Assembly (NCBI RefSeq): GCF_902753875.1
Contig: NZ_CADDTS010000004.1
Coordinates: forward strand, 1-64,000
From: Acinetobacter bouvetii
GTDB lineage: Bacteria > Pseudomonadota > Gammaproteobacteria > Pseudomonadales > Moraxellaceae
Direction: 5' to 3'
Length of the DNA stretch: 64,000 nt
In this document: one piece after another, positions 35,657 to 45,674 of the stretch
Layout: each line of letters begins with the position of its first letter
Position numbering within the stretch: the stretch's first letter is position 1
The notes under the pieces: model-generated
Database searches by the model: none
Told to the model about the DNA's origin: nothing
Seen by the model: the letters and a program-made list of their open reading frames with translations, nothing else
Program-made: the position numbers and the translations under genes

Positions 35657-36601
35657 ATGCGCGTACTTGTTGTGATGGATCCCATCGAAACTGTTAATCT
35701 GAAAAAAGATTCCTCAATGGCCATGCTGTGGGCAGCAGCGCGCCGTGGACATGAATTGGGTTATGCATTACAGCAAGATTTATATATTGAACAGGGTAAA
35801 GCATTTGGTCTGATTGCGCCGCTTCAAGTGTTTGAGGACTATAACCATTACTATGAACTGGGCGAAAAGAAGAAAGAATCTATTGCGGCTTATGACGTAG
35901 TTTTAATGCGTAAAGACCCACCTTTCGACATGAATTTTGTCTATACCACTTATATTTTGGAACAGGCAGAACGAGAAGGTGCATGGATTATCAATAAACC
36001 GCAAAGCCTGCGTGACTGCAACGAAAAGCTATTTGCTACCCAGTTTCCGGAATTGCAGGTGCCAACCTTGGTCACTTCACAAGAAAGCCTGATTCGTGAC
36101 TTCATTAAAGAACAGGTCGATGTGATTGTAAAACCATTAGATGGCATGGGTGGTATGGGGATTTTCCGTTTGTATCAAGATGGCATCAATATTGGCTCGA
36201 CGATTGAAATTCTGACCAATAACGGTACACAGCCAATTATGGCACAGCGTTATATTCCAGAAATTGTGGAAGGGGATAAACGTATTTTAATGATCAATGG
36301 CGAACCGGTGCCTTATTGTCTGGCACGGATTCCTCAAAATGGTGAAGTTCGTGGCAATCTGGCTGCTGGCGGTTTGGGGCAGGCACGTCCATTGTCTGAA
36401 AATGACAAAATAATTGCGGCTAAAGTGGGGCCGTATCTCAGAGAAAAGGGTCTGGTTTTTGTGGGGCTGGATGTAATTGGTAATTATGTGACTGAAATTA
36501 ATGTCACCAGTCCAACCTGTATCCGTGAAATTGATAGTCAGTTTGGAACATCGATTGCTGATGATTTATTTGATGTTTTAGAAGCCGGTTTAAAAGCTTA
36601 A
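35657..36601 (+). CDS. gshB: Glutathione synthetase
   Basis: Adds glycine to gamma-glutamylcysteine, the second step of glutathione synthesis. The 314-residue ATP-grasp enzyme shows VLVVMDPIETVNLKKDSSMAM at the N-terminus, the ATP-binding segment VIVKPLDGMGGMGIFR and ITEINVTSPTCIREID near the end. gshA is elsewhere in the window. A terminator follows, and the gene is separate from the murG cluster. Confidence 0.96.
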   Translation: MRVLVVMDPIETVNLKKDSSMAMLWAAARRGHELGYALQQDLYIEQGKAFGLIAPLQVFEDYNHYYELGEKKKESIAAYDVVLMRKDPPFDMNFVYTTYILEQAEREGAWIINKPQSLRDCNEKLFATQFPELQVPTLVTSQESLIRDFIKEQVDVIVKPLDGMGGMGIFRLYQDGINIGSTIEILTNNGTQPIMAQRYIPEIVEGDKRILMINGEPVPYCLARIPQNGEVRGNLAAGGLGQARPLSENDKIIAAKVGPYLREKGLVFVGLDVIGNYVTEINVTSPTCIREIDSQFGTSIADDLFDVLEAGLKA

Positions 36602-36620
36602 TGATGGTTTAATAAAAATA

Positions 36621-36651
36621 GAGGGCCCGGGTTAAACGGGCTCTTTTTTTT
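36621..36651 (+). terminator. Intrinsic terminator of gshB
   Basis: GAGGGCCCG (36621-36629) and CGGGCTC (36637-36643) pair with one mismatch, followed by eight T. Confidence 0.85.
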
Positions 36652-36907
36652 AGACATTTTGCTCAGTCCATATAAAACTCGCTGCCTATTCAGGAATAGG
36701 GTGCTAAATTGCATAAAAAATGTATAAAAAAATATATTTTTGGCCGATTAATAATAAAACTAGTTTAAACTTTAAAATCGGAAGAAAAAAACAATGAAGC
36801 ACTTGGTGAAAAAAAGTAAATAAACTTTCACGACTTTACGTTTGTGATTACAATTGACCGCTTATAAAGATCTTTCATTATCCCTATTTGAATTGAAGAA
36901 TTAAACC

Positions 36908-38005
36908 GTGACCGAAGCTCAGCAAAAACAGCCTAAACATGTCATGATGATGGCCGCAGGTACGGGTGGACATGTTTTCCCAGCATTGGCTGTTGCTAAA
37001 CAGTTACAGCAACAAGGAATACAGGTGTCCTGGCTTGCAACACCTGCAGGCATGGAAAACCGATTATTAAAAAATCACAATATTCCAATTTATCAAATTG
37101 ATATTCAGGGTGTACGTGGTAACGGTGCGGTGCGTAAGTTACTGGCCCCTTTTAAAATTTTAAAAGCAACCCTAAGCGCGATGCGCTATATGAAACAGTT
37201 GAAAGTGGATGCAGTAGCCGGGTTTGGCGGTTATGTGGCCGGCCCAGGTGGTTTGGCAGCTCGTGCTTTGGGTATTCCGGTGATTATCCATGAGCAAAAT
37301 GCCATTGCCGGATTTACCAATACGCAGTTATCACGCATTGCCAAAACGGTGTGTCAGGCATTTCCGAAGACTTTCCCTGAAAGTGCGAAAATTGTGACCA
37401 CAGGCAATCCGGTACGTAAAGAGATTACTGAAATTTTAAGCCCGGCTTGGCGTTATCAAGAACGTGAAAAAGCAGGTTTACCACTGCGTATATTGATCGT
37501 TGGTGGTTCACTTGGCGCTCAAGCACTGAATGAGCGGGTTCCGGAAGCCTTAAAACAGCTGAATGTGCCATTGAATGTCTATCATCAGTGTGGTCAAAAC
37601 CATGCCGAGGCGACTCAGGCACGTTATGCTGATAAACCGGCATCGTTGCAGGTTGAAGTGCAGCCCTTTATTGAAGATATGGCGCAAGCCTATGCCGATG
37701 CCGATTTAATTATCTGCCGTGCAGGGGCTTTAACCGTGACTGAAATTGCCACAGCAGGCGTGGCTGCGGTTTTTGTTCCGCTGCCAAGTGCGGTGGATGA
37801 CCATCAAACGGCCAATGCCAAATTTCTAGCCAATTCCGGTGCGGCAAAAATTTGCCCGCAAGCAACTTTAACCCCAGACAGTTTAAAAGAACTTTTAGCA
37901 CCGTTGATGAATCGTCAGCTGTTGTCTGAAATGGCAGTCAAGGCGCGTCAACAGGCTCAAACAGATGCAACCCAACACGTGGTTCGTTTAATTCAAGAAT
38001 TGTAA
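36908..38005 (+). CDS. murG: UDP-GlcNAc:undecaprenyl-pyrophosphoryl-MurNAc-pentapeptide transferase
   Basis: Adds GlcNAc to lipid I to make lipid II, on the cytosolic face of the inner membrane. The 365-residue GT28 enzyme has AAGTGGHVFPALAVAKQL, the membrane-facing HEQNAIAGFTN and the UDP-binding CRAGALTVTE and AAVFVPLPSAVDDHQTAN segments. The start codon is GTG. It heads a shortened dcw cluster murG-murC-ddl-ftsQ-ftsA-ftsZ, all on the plus strand with short gaps. The usual upstream genes (mraY, murD, ftsW) are absent, and gshB stands there instead. Confidence 0.96.
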   Translation: MTEAQQKQPKHVMMMAAGTGGHVFPALAVAKQLQQQGIQVSWLATPAGMENRLLKNHNIPIYQIDIQGVRGNGAVRKLLAPFKILKATLSAMRYMKQLKVDAVAGFGGYVAGPGGLAARALGIPVIIHEQNAIAGFTNTQLSRIAKTVCQAFPKTFPESAKIVTTGNPVRKEITEILSPAWRYQEREKAGLPLRILIVGGSLGAQALNERVPEALKQLNVPLNVYHQCGQNHAEATQARYADKPASLQVEVQPFIEDMAQAYADADLIICRAGALTVTEIATAGVAAVFVPLPSAVDDHQTANAKFLANSGAAKICPQATLTPDSLKELLAPLMNRQLLSEMAVKARQQAQTDATQHVVRLIQEL

Positions 38006-38018
38006 ATTAGAGTAATAT

Positions 38019-39467
38019 ATGTCTCCATCTACTCCTGCTGATCAAGCGAAAAAGTTAATTAAAGTGCCTGAAATGCGCCGTATCAAACACATTCATTTTG
38101 TGGGTATTGGTGGCGCAGGGATGTGCGGTATCGCAGAAGTGCTGAAGAACCAAGGCTATCAGGTTTCTGGTTCAGACATTAAAGCCTCAAAAACCACGGC
38201 ACAGCTTGAAGAAAATGGCATCAAAGTCTATATCGGCCATGCAGCAGACAATATTAAAGATGCCAATGTACTGGTGGTTTCTACCGCCATTGATCGTGAA
38301 AATCCAGAAATCAAGGCAGCCATTGAAAGCCGTATTCCAGTAGTTCGCCGTGCGGAAATGCTGGGTGAGTTAATGCGTTACCGTCATGGCATTGCGGTTG
38401 CAGGTACACATGGTAAGACCACAACCACCAGTTTAGTGACTTGTATGTTGGCGGAAGAAAATCTGGATCCGACCTATGTCATTGGTGGTTTGCTGAACCG
38501 TACCGGTGTCAATGCAGCATTGGGTGCGAGTCGTTATATCGTGGCTGAAGCGGATGAATCAGATGCCTCATTCCTGCATTTACAGCCCATGGCAACCATT
38601 GTGACCAACATTGATGCTGACCATATGGACACTTATGGCGGTAGCTTTGACGTCTTAAAAGATACTTTTGTGCAGTTCTTGCAAAAACTGCCATTCTACG
38701 GCCTGGCTGTGGTGTGTGGTGATGATGCCAACATTCGCGAGATCATGCCGCGTATCGGTCGTCCGCTTCTGACCTATGGTTTTAATGAAGACAACGATAT
38801 TCGTGCGGTAGATGTTGTTCAAGACGGTATGCAATCTCACTTTAGCGTATTGCGTAAAGACCGTGAGCCGTTACGCTTAACCATTAACCTTCCAGGTTTG
38901 CATAACATTCTGAATGCTTTGGCTGCGATTGGTATTGCAACCGATGAAGGCGTATCAGATGCAGCGATTGCTCGTGCATTGGAAAGCTTTAGCGGTGTAG
39001 GTCGTCGCTTCCAGGTGCAAGGTGAATTTGAGCTTGAAGGTGGCAATGTGAAATTGGTGGACGATTATGGTCACCATCCTAAAGAAGTGGAAGCCACCAT
39101 TAAAGCTGCGCGTGCCAGCCATCCTGACCGTCGCCTGGTGATGATGTTCCAACCACACCGTTTCAGCCGTACCCGTGACTGTTTTGACGACTTCGTGGAT
39201 GTATTGTCACAAGTTGACCAATTGTTATTGCTGGAAGTGTATCCTGCGGGTGAAAAACCGATTGTCGGGGCAGATAGCCGCAGCTTGGCACGTAGTATCC
39301 GTTTGCGTGGCGATGTCGAGCCGATTCTGATTGACCCGGTTGATGGCAATTTGCAGAATGCGATGCAAAAAGTGTTACAAGCGAATGACTTGTTATTAAC
39401 GCAGGGCGCAGGTAATGTGGGAGCTATCTCAATCGAGCTTGCACAAAATAAATTGTATTTAAAATAA
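38019..39467 (+). CDS. murC: UDP-N-acetylmuramate-L-alanine ligase
   Basis: Adds L-Ala to UDP-MurNAc, the first peptide-stem step of peptidoglycan precursor synthesis in the cytosol. The 482-residue Mur ligase shows the N-terminal Rossmann motif [18 protein letters not shown], the ATP-binding P-loop [12 protein letters not shown] at about residue 130, EADESDASF and the C-terminal [15 protein letters not shown]. It begins 13 bases after murG. Confidence 0.97.
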   Translation: MSPSTPADQAKKLIKVPEMRRIKHIHFVGIGGAGMCGIAEVLKNQGYQVSGSDIKASKTTAQLEENGIKVYIGHAADNIKDANVLVVSTAIDRENPEIKAAIESRIPVVRRAEMLGELMRYRHGIAVAGTHGKTTTTSLVTCMLAEENLDPTYVIGGLLNRTGVNAALGASRYIVAEADESDASFLHLQPMATIVTNIDADHMDTYGGSFDVLKDTFVQFLQKLPFYGLAVVCGDDANIREIMPRIGRPLLTYGFNEDNDIRAVDVVQDGMQSHFSVLRKDREPLRLTINLPGLHNILNALAAIGIATDEGVSDAAIARALESFSGVGRRFQVQGEFELEGGNVKLVDDYGHHPKEVEATIKAARASHPDRRLVMMFQPHRFSRTRDCFDDFVDVLSQVDQLLLLEVYPAGEKPIVGADSRSLARSIRLRGDVEPILIDPVDGNLQNAMQKVLQANDLLLTQGAGNVGAISIELAQNKLYLK

Positions 39468-39523
39468 TCACTTTATGTGATTTTGAATTTGATCGTTCAG
39501 TTATAAAGTTTAAGGATATAAAC

Positions 39524-40453
39524 GTGGCAAATGCTTCAAAATTCGGCAAAGTTGCCGTATTGCTTGGTGGTAAATCGGCTGAGCGCGAGGTTTCTCTAGA
39601 TAGTGGTAAAGCTGTGCTTGAGGCATTGGTGCGTTCCGGGGTGAATGCCGAAGCTTTTGATCCTCAGGAACGCAGTGTGACGGAACTGGTTAACTACGAC
39701 CGTGCTTTTATTGTGTTGCATGGTCGCGGCGGTGAAGATGGTCAAATTCAAGGGACTTTAGAATGGTTGAATCTGCCTTATACCGGTACTGGTGTGCAAG
39801 GTTCAGCTATTGGTATGGATAAGGTTAAAACCAAGCAGGTTTGGCAAGGTTCAGAATTGCCAACAGCACCTTACCGCATTGTGACGAAAGATTCTGATTT
39901 GCAAGATGTAGTCGATACTATTGGTCTGCCATTCATTATCAAACCGGTACATGAAGGCTCCAGTATTGGCATGAGCAAAGTTGAAAAAATGGAAGACTTT
40001 GCTGACGCGATGACCAAAGCAACCCAGCATGATGCTGTAGTGATGGCCGAAAAATGGATCACTGGTCGTGAATTTACCATTGTGATTTTAAATGGTCAGG
40101 CCTTGCCGGTTATTCGTCTAGAACCACCTAAAGATGTGGCATTCTATGACTATGAAGCCAAATACAATCGTAATGACGTGCAATATGGGATTCCTTGCGG
40201 TCTGACCGAAGATGAAGAAAAGCGTTTACAAGCCTTGTGCTTACGGGCTTTTCAGGCTGTAGGTGCAAGTGGTTGGGGACGTATTGATGCCATGCAGGAC
40301 GAAAACGGCAACTTCTGGTTGTTGGAAGTGAACACCGTTCCAGGCATGACCAGTCATTCTTTAGTTCCCAAAGCTGCAAAAGCGGTGGGCTATAGCTTTG
40401 ATGACTTATGTGTGGCAATTTTAGAACAAACTCTGACTGGTGCGGCACACTAA
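39524..40453 (+). CDS. ddl: D-alanine-D-alanine ligase
   Basis: Makes the D-Ala-D-Ala dipeptide for the peptidoglycan stem. The 309-residue ATP-grasp enzyme has VAVLLGGKSAEREVSLDSG, HGRGGEDGQIQGTLEWLNLPYTGTGVQGSAIGMDK, and LLEVNTVPGMTSHSLVPKAA for the metal-binding end. It starts with GTG preceded by AAGGA. Its place between murC and ftsQ makes it the DdlB type. ftsQ begins three bases after its stop. Confidence 0.96.
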   Translation: MANASKFGKVAVLLGGKSAEREVSLDSGKAVLEALVRSGVNAEAFDPQERSVTELVNYDRAFIVLHGRGGEDGQIQGTLEWLNLPYTGTGVQGSAIGMDKVKTKQVWQGSELPTAPYRIVTKDSDLQDVVDTIGLPFIIKPVHEGSSIGMSKVEKMEDFADAMTKATQHDAVVMAEKWITGREFTIVILNGQALPVIRLEPPKDVAFYDYEAKYNRNDVQYGIPCGLTEDEEKRLQALCLRAFQAVGASGWGRIDAMQDENGNFWLLEVNTVPGMTSHSLVPKAAKAVGYSFDDLCVAILEQTLTGAAH

Positions 40454-40456
40454 ACT

Positions 40457-41311
40457 ATGGCTCAACTCCCTGCTTCAATGCGTCGTAAACGAGCAGCAAT
40501 TACCTCTATCCATGATAAGCCACCTACACGTAAGGAAAAGCTTGCGAATCTGGGTGGCTGGTTATTAATGCTTGTTGCACTGGTGGTATTGGCAGTCGGG
40601 GTGTATGGTTTATATCGTGTCATGACTGATGCCCATGTGGCTGAACTGAATGTGGTGGGTACACGTTCTGATGCTGAAAATCGTCAGGTCATGGCACATG
40701 TGGCGCCTAAGGTCACTGAAAATTATTTTACTTCTGATCTGGAACAAATCCGGGATCAGGCTTTGGAGTTGTCTTGGGTGGATCGCGTGGTGGTTTCACG
40801 TGCCTGGCCCAATTCAATTCGTGTGCGAGTCATGCCGCGTCATGCGATTGCCCGTTGGGGAACCGGACGATTGCTGAGCGATAGTGGCGATATTTTTGCA
40901 GAAGTTGTTCCGCAAAATAATCAGAAATTGCCATTGCTGCATGGTCCAGCATCTCAATCTAAAATGATGATGCGTCGCTACAATGAAATTAATCAATTAT
41001 TCCTTCCAGTCAACGTTCATTTAAAAGAATTATATTTAACCGAACGTATGACTTGGTTTATGCAGTTTGATTCTGGTTTACGTGTCATAGTGGACCAAGA
41101 TCAGACCATGAGTAAACTTCAACGCTTGAGTCATATGGCACAAAGTGATTTAAAACCCGTTTGGGCTAGAATTTCATCGGTTGACTTACGTTATAGAAAC
41201 GGATTGGCTATACAATGGAAGAATTCAGCACCTCCAAGTATTGTAAATGGTCACTTTGTTGTAACGATTAATGACACAAGCATTGCAGATGGAATAACGG
41301 TAAAGCCATAA
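40457..41311 (+). CDS. ftsQ: Cell division protein FtsQ
   Basis: A bitopic divisome protein of 284 residues. A basic cytosolic N-terminus is followed by one transmembrane helix at about residues 33-53 (GGWLLMLVALVVLAVGVYGLY), a POTRA domain (VAELNVVGTRSDAENRQVM) and a beta domain with LSWVDRVVVSRAWPNSIRVRV. It links early and late division proteins. It is part of the murG-ftsZ transcript. Confidence 0.94.
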   Translation: MAQLPASMRRKRAAITSIHDKPPTRKEKLANLGGWLLMLVALVVLAVGVYGLYRVMTDAHVAELNVVGTRSDAENRQVMAHVAPKVTENYFTSDLEQIRDQALELSWVDRVVVSRAWPNSIRVRVMPRHAIARWGTGRLLSDSGDIFAEVVPQNNQKLPLLHGPASQSKMMMRRYNEINQLFLPVNVHLKELYLTERMTWFMQFDSGLRVIVDQDQTMSKLQRLSHMAQSDLKPVWARISSVDLRYRNGLAIQWKNSAPPSIVNGHFVVTINDTSIADGITVKP

Positions 41312-41382
41312 TTGAGCGGCTTTATATAAAATAGAGGCTTAAGGCCATAAATTAACCAAAAACGTAATGGTAGTAGTAGATA

Positions 41383-42645
41383 ATGAATGAAGCTGTTCCC
41401 TCGGTTGTGGCGATTGACATTGGGACACACAAAGTTTCAGTTTTGATTGGTAAGGTACATGCGCCAGACAATATCCAAGTGATTGGTATGGCAACCGCTC
41501 GTAACCGAGGCATGAATAAAGGGAAAATTGTAAGTCTAGACAAGGTCATCACTGCAATTAAAAATGCCGTACAAGAAGCAGAAGATATGGCTGAATGCCG
41601 GGTGCATTCCGCTTGGATTTCAATTCCAAGTGCAGAATTAAAAAGCTTTTATGCCTCAGGTCGTACACCTATTGAAAATAGCGACCATACAATTACAACA
41701 AGCGAAGTGGTGCGTGCTTTAGAATTGGCGAAAGCCAGTCATTTGACTTCGGACCATTATTTGGTCAGTGCAGTGCCTTTAGGTTTTGAACTGGATGATT
41801 CTGCAGAGTGGGTACAAAACCCGATTCGCATGTCAGCACATAGCATGATGGGGCATTATCAGCTCATGATGCTACCCATCAGTACCATGCAGAATCTGGA
41901 TCGTGCATTGAAAGGGGCCAATATTGGCGTCGAAAAAATGGTGGTTTCCTGCTTGGCAACCTCTGAAGCCAGTTTGCTTAAAGATGAAAAAGAATATGGT
42001 GTATGCTTGGTGGATATTGGTGCTGGTACAACCAATATAGCGGTGTATCTGGACGGTCGTCTGGCATTGACCCATACCTTGCAACGCGGTGGTGAGCATG
42101 TCACTCGTGATATTGCGGCTGTACTGCAAACCACAACTGAAGAAGCTGAGCGTCTGAAATTATTATATGGTTGTGTTGACCTGAAAGTAGTAAAACCAGA
42201 CCATATGATTCAATTTCAGGGTATTGACGGTCCACAAACCATTAGCCGTATTGAACTGGCAGAAATTATTATTGCCCGTTATGAAGAAATTTTGACCCAA
42301 GTACATCAAGTATTACAACATAACGGTGCCATTCATGGCTTATATCATGGTGTAGTATTAACAGGTGATGCCAGTCAAATTGAAGGTATGGTTAATCTGG
42401 CGCGTCATATGTTGGGTGTTTCAGCCCATCTGGGTAATCCCCCAGTTCAGGTGCATGCCGATGAACAAAATCAGGCGGCTTTGCGTCGTTCTCAATATGC
42501 AACAGCTGCTGGATTGCTAATGTTTAGTCAAAGTGACACACAAGATAGCCTTGTAGAATCTACAGACTCTGAAAAATTATCCATTTTTGGACGCGTAGGT
42601 CGAGCATGGTCAGCTTTAAACAATCAGTTAAAATCGATATTTTAA
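41383..42645 (+). CDS. ftsA: Cell division protein FtsA
   Basis: An actin-like ATPase of 420 residues that tethers FtsZ to the membrane. VVAIDIGTHKVSVLIG is the phosphate-1 motif, VCLVDIGAGTTNIAVY is phosphate-2, and YHGVVLTGDASQIEG is the adenosine motif. The C-terminal amphipathic helix FGRVGRAWSALNNQLKSIF is the membrane-targeting sequence. It precedes ftsZ by 164 bases, a gap that probably holds an extra ftsZ promoter. Confidence 0.96.
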   Translation: MNEAVPSVVAIDIGTHKVSVLIGKVHAPDNIQVIGMATARNRGMNKGKIVSLDKVITAIKNAVQEAEDMAECRVHSAWISIPSAELKSFYASGRTPIENSDHTITTSEVVRALELAKASHLTSDHYLVSAVPLGFELDDSAEWVQNPIRMSAHSMMGHYQLMMLPISTMQNLDRALKGANIGVEKMVVSCLATSEASLLKDEKEYGVCLVDIGAGTTNIAVYLDGRLALTHTLQRGGEHVTRDIAAVLQTTTEEAERLKLLYGCVDLKVVKPDHMIQFQGIDGPQTISRIELAEIIIARYEEILTQVHQVLQHNGAIHGLYHGVVLTGDASQIEGMVNLARHMLGVSAHLGNPPVQVHADEQNQAALRRSQYATAAGLLMFSQSDTQDSLVESTDSEKLSIFGRVGRAWSALNNQLKSIF

Positions 42646-42809
42646 GTGGAATTTTTTGGGAATATTGTTAGGAAGTTGTACGTCTAACGGCTTGCACTTG
42701 ACAAGCGTGTAGTTGAACAGCATCCTAAAACACAATTTTTGTTTATTAAGATCAAGGCAGTATACGGGCTTAAGTGACTGCCAATTACGAATTAGGAAAT
42801 CCAAAGGTC

Positions 42810-44000
42810 ATGGCCTCATTTGAATTTTTAGAAGATGATCAAAACGATAGCAACGGTCAAGCCCGTTTCACTGTATTTGGTGTTGGTGGTGCTGGTGGTA
42901 ATGCCGTACAACATATGCTTGAGTCAGATATTCAAGGTGTAAAATTTGTTTGTGCCAATACGGATAAACAAGCTTTAGACCGTATGAATGCCCAATTCAA
43001 AATCCAGTTGGGTGAACAAAGCACACGTGGCTTAGGCGCAGGTGCAAATCCTCAAGTGGGGCAAACCGCAGCTGAAGAAAGCCGTGAATTGATTCGCCAA
43101 CATCTTGAAGGCACTGACATGGTGTTTGTCACCGCCGGTATGGGTGGTGGTACAGGTACAGGTGCTGCGCCAGTTGTGGCTGAAATTGCCAAAGAAATGG
43201 GTATTTTGACTGTGGGTGTGGTCACTACTCCATTTAACTTTGAAGGTAAACGTCGTCAACAGTCAGCTGAAAAAGGCATTGAAGCTTTAGAAGCCCATGT
43301 CGATTCTTTAATTATTATTCCAAACCAGCGTTTGCTTAAGGTATTCCGCGACATTTCAATGAAAGATGCCTATAAAAAGGCAGATGATGTGTTGTTAAAT
43401 GCCGTACGTAGTATCTTTGATCTTGTGGTACGTCCAGGTCATATCAACCTTGACTTTGCCGATTTGAAAACTGCAATGAGTACCCGTGGCTATGCCATGA
43501 TGGGTGTCGGTTCAGGTCGTGGTGAAACTCGTGCACGTCAAGCTGCAGAACAAGCGATTCGCAGTCCATTGCTCGACAACGTGACCATTATGAATGCCAA
43601 AGGCATTTTAATTAACGTGACTGGCGGCGATGATGTGACCTTCGGTGAAATTGAAGAAATCACCGATGTTGTGAATCAAATTGTCGATTTGGATGAAGGT
43701 CAGGTGTTCTACGGCACAGTATTTGATCCAGATGCACGTGATGAAATTAGCGTTACTGTGATTGCAACAGGCTTAACTCGTAACTCTGCGGATTCAGCCG
43801 ATGCAGTTAAACGTCCATCGGTACAGTCAGCAACGCGTCCTTCTAATCATGTAGCGCAGGCAGTGGTGGAAGACGATGATGTGCCAGCAATTCAACGTCA
43901 ACAAAGTGAGGCTGGAACGGCTCCTGCTCCAGCAGTAGGCTCGGCACGACCAACGCCTATGAGTATTCAAGATTACTTGAAAAATCAGCAACGTAAATAA
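42810..44000 (+). CDS. ftsZ: Cell division GTPase FtsZ
   Basis: A tubulin-like GTPase of 396 residues that forms the Z ring. [17 protein letters not shown] and the signature [16 protein letters not shown] bind GTP, and [18 protein letters not shown] holds the catalytic T7-loop Asp. A disordered linker follows, and the C-terminal [12 protein letters not shown] is the FtsA/ZipA-binding peptide. The start is set at ATG 42810 ([12 protein letters not shown]), where the family begins, with AGGA upstream. A GTG at 42774 would add 12 residues. Confidence 0.96.
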   Translation: MASFEFLEDDQNDSNGQARFTVFGVGGAGGNAVQHMLESDIQGVKFVCANTDKQALDRMNAQFKIQLGEQSTRGLGAGANPQVGQTAAEESRELIRQHLEGTDMVFVTAGMGGGTGTGAAPVVAEIAKEMGILTVGVVTTPFNFEGKRRQQSAEKGIEALEAHVDSLIIIPNQRLLKVFRDISMKDAYKKADDVLLNAVRSIFDLVVRPGHINLDFADLKTAMSTRGYAMMGVGSGRGETRARQAAEQAIRSPLLDNVTIMNAKGILINVTGGDDVTFGEIEEITDVVNQIVDLDEGQVFYGTVFDPDARDEISVTVIATGLTRNSADSADAVKRPSVQSATRPSNHVAQAVVEDDDVPAIQRQQSEAGTAPAPAVGSARPTPMSIQDYLKNQQRK

Positions 44001-44034
44001 AGAAAAATTTATGCAGACTGCATAAATTCAACAG

Positions 44035-44068
44035 AAAAGGTAGCCTTCAGGCTACCTTTTTGTTTTTT
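44035..44068 (+). terminator. Intrinsic terminator of the division cluster
   Basis: AAAAGGTAGCCT (44035-44046) and AGGCTACCTTTT (44049-44060) form a 12-bp stem with a 2-base loop, followed by TGTTTTTT. It separates ftsZ from lpxC. Confidence 0.92.
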
Positions 44069-44124
44069 ATCAATGGCTAAATATGCTAACGTATAGCGGT
44101 TTGATGAGCAGATGATAGAAAAAC

Positions 44125-45027
44125 ATGTTGAAACAACGCACCCTACAGCGTGTCGTGAGAGCGAGCGGTATTGGTCTTCATAGTGGGCAAAAAGTATTAA
44201 TTAACTTTGTGCCGCACCATGTCGATGGGGGAATTGTGTTTCGGCGTATTGATCTGCAGCCACCGGTTGATATTGTTGCGGATGCAATGCTGATTCAAGA
44301 AGCATTTATGTGTTCAAATCTGGTTCAAGAAAATGCCAAAGTGGGTACCATTGAACATGTCATGAGTGCGATTGCTGGATTGGGTATCGATAATCTCATC
44401 ATTGAAGTCTCTGCGTCCGAAGTGCCAATTATGGACGGCAGTGCAGGTCCATTTATTTACTTGCTGATGCAAGGTGGATTGCAAGAGCAAGATGCACCCA
44501 AGAAATTTATAAAAATTTTAAAACCGGTGGAAGCGCTGATTGATGATAAACATGCGGTGTTTCATCCACATGAAGGCTTTCAGCTGAACTTCACCATTGA
44601 TTTTGATCATCCAGCATTTAAAAAAGAATACCAGTCTGCAACCATCGACTTTTCGACCGAAACTTTCGTTTATGAAGTCAGCGAAGCACGTACTTTTGGC
44701 TTTATGAAAGATCTGGACTATTTGAAAGCCAATAATCTGGCTTTAGGTGCTAGTCTGGAAAATGCGATTGGCGTCGATGACACGGGTGTGGTCAATGAAG
44801 AAGGTTTACGCTTTTCTGATGAGTTTGTTCGGCACAAAATTTTAGATGCTGTGGGTGATTTATACTTGCTCGGGCATCAGATTATTGCAAAATATGATGC
44901 TTATAAATCTGGCCATGCTTTAAATAATCAATTATTACGCAATGTTCAAAGTGATCCAAAGAACTATGAAATTGTAACATTTGATGACGAAACTCAATGT
45001 CCAATTTCTTATGTAAGTGTGACATAA
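44125..45027 (+). CDS. lpxC: UDP-3-O-acyl-N-acetylglucosamine deacetylase
   Basis: A zinc amidase that carries out the committed step of lipid A synthesis. The 300-residue protein has [16 protein letters not shown] with zinc ligand H78, and the second metal site in [37 protein letters not shown] is the family N-terminus. It follows ftsZ but behind a terminator, so it is probably transcribed separately. Loss of lipid A in Acinetobacter is known to arise through lpxA/C/D mutation; this copy looks intact. Confidence 0.97.
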   Translation: MLKQRTLQRVVRASGIGLHSGQKVLINFVPHHVDGGIVFRRIDLQPPVDIVADAMLIQEAFMCSNLVQENAKVGTIEHVMSAIAGLGIDNLIIEVSASEVPIMDGSAGPFIYLLMQGGLQEQDAPKKFIKILKPVEALIDDKHAVFHPHEGFQLNFTIDFDHPAFKKEYQSATIDFSTETFVYEVSEARTFGFMKDLDYLKANNLALGASLENAIGVDDTGVVNEEGLRFSDEFVRHKILDAVGDLYLLGHQIIAKYDAYKSGHALNNQLLRNVQSDPKNYEIVTFDDETQCPISYVSVT

Positions 45028-45090
45028 GTCATTGTCTTTTAATGCAAGTGTTATAATATAACAAAATAGACTGTTAAGCAGGTCACATAT

Positions 45091-45121
45091 TATTCTGACT
45101 GATTTCAAAGGGATCAGAATA
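45091..45121. terminator. Stem-loop between convergent lpxC and dciA
   Basis: TATTCTGA (45091-45098) and TCAGAATA (45114-45121) pair around a 15-base loop, just before the end of the minus-strand gene. There is a separate A/T-rich palindrome TGTTATA-a-TATAACA at 45049-45063. Either or both may end the two transcripts. Confidence 0.4.
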
Positions 45122-45125
45122 TTGG

Positions 45126-45566
45126 TTACTTTTTATTGCTTGCCAAACGTAGCATAGCTTGGCTAAGCTTAGGGTCGCTCACAAAGTCGGCAGCGCCACG
45201 GATGAGGTCTTGAGTATCGGTACTAAGGGATCGGGACAGAGCTTGAGATTTTAGTGGAGCTTGAGTTTGAATTCTTAAACGCACTTGCAGTTTATGTAGG
45301 TCTTTAAATTCAGAAAGCTGTGACAATTGAGTGATATATTGCTTTTGAAGATATGCAAGTTGACTAATCATGGCTTGATTTTCACCTGTAATCGTCAAAA
45401 TGCCATGTTGATAACAAACAACTTGCCATTGCTCTGGTTGGGGCAAGATGGGTTGAATGAGTTTTGTAAGTTTCTGCCATGCAGCAACTTGTGTAGAGAG
45501 AAACGTAAAGTTTCCTGTTTTTAAGTGTTTTCTTGTTTGTTGAAAGACGTTCACTGGTTCCGACAT
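45126..45566 (-). CDS. dciA: DciA-type DUF721 protein
   Basis: A 146-residue protein of the DUF721 family. In bacteria without DnaC or DnaI, DciA helps load the replicative helicase DnaB. The family KH-like N-terminal half is visible (WQKLTKLIQPILPQPEQWQVVCYQHGILTITGENQAMISQLAYLQKQYI), followed by an unstructured tail. It lies between lpxC and an M23 peptidase gene as in Pseudomonas, where secA follows (not here). The gene order supports the call more than the sequence does. Confidence 0.75.
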   Translation of the reverse strand: MSEPVNVFQQTRKHLKTGNFTFLSTQVAAWQKLTKLIQPILPQPEQWQVVCYQHGILTITGENQAMISQLAYLQKQYITQLSQLSEFKDLHKLQVRLRIQTQAPLKSQALSRSLSTDTQDLIRGAADFVSDPKLSQAMLRLASNKK

Positions 45567-45674
45567 ACATTGTTCCTACATATTTGTGTCTTAATCTTAC
45601 GCACTTCTTTTAGTGAATATCAAGGAAGAGATCACGCAAGGACATTGACTAAGAACAGTTAAAAGAGGTTTTTT

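Noticed and set aside
45049..45063. TGTTATA-a-TATAACA as an operator
   Set aside because: AT-only palindrome between convergent genes where no promoter is needed; more likely chance or part of transcript ends.
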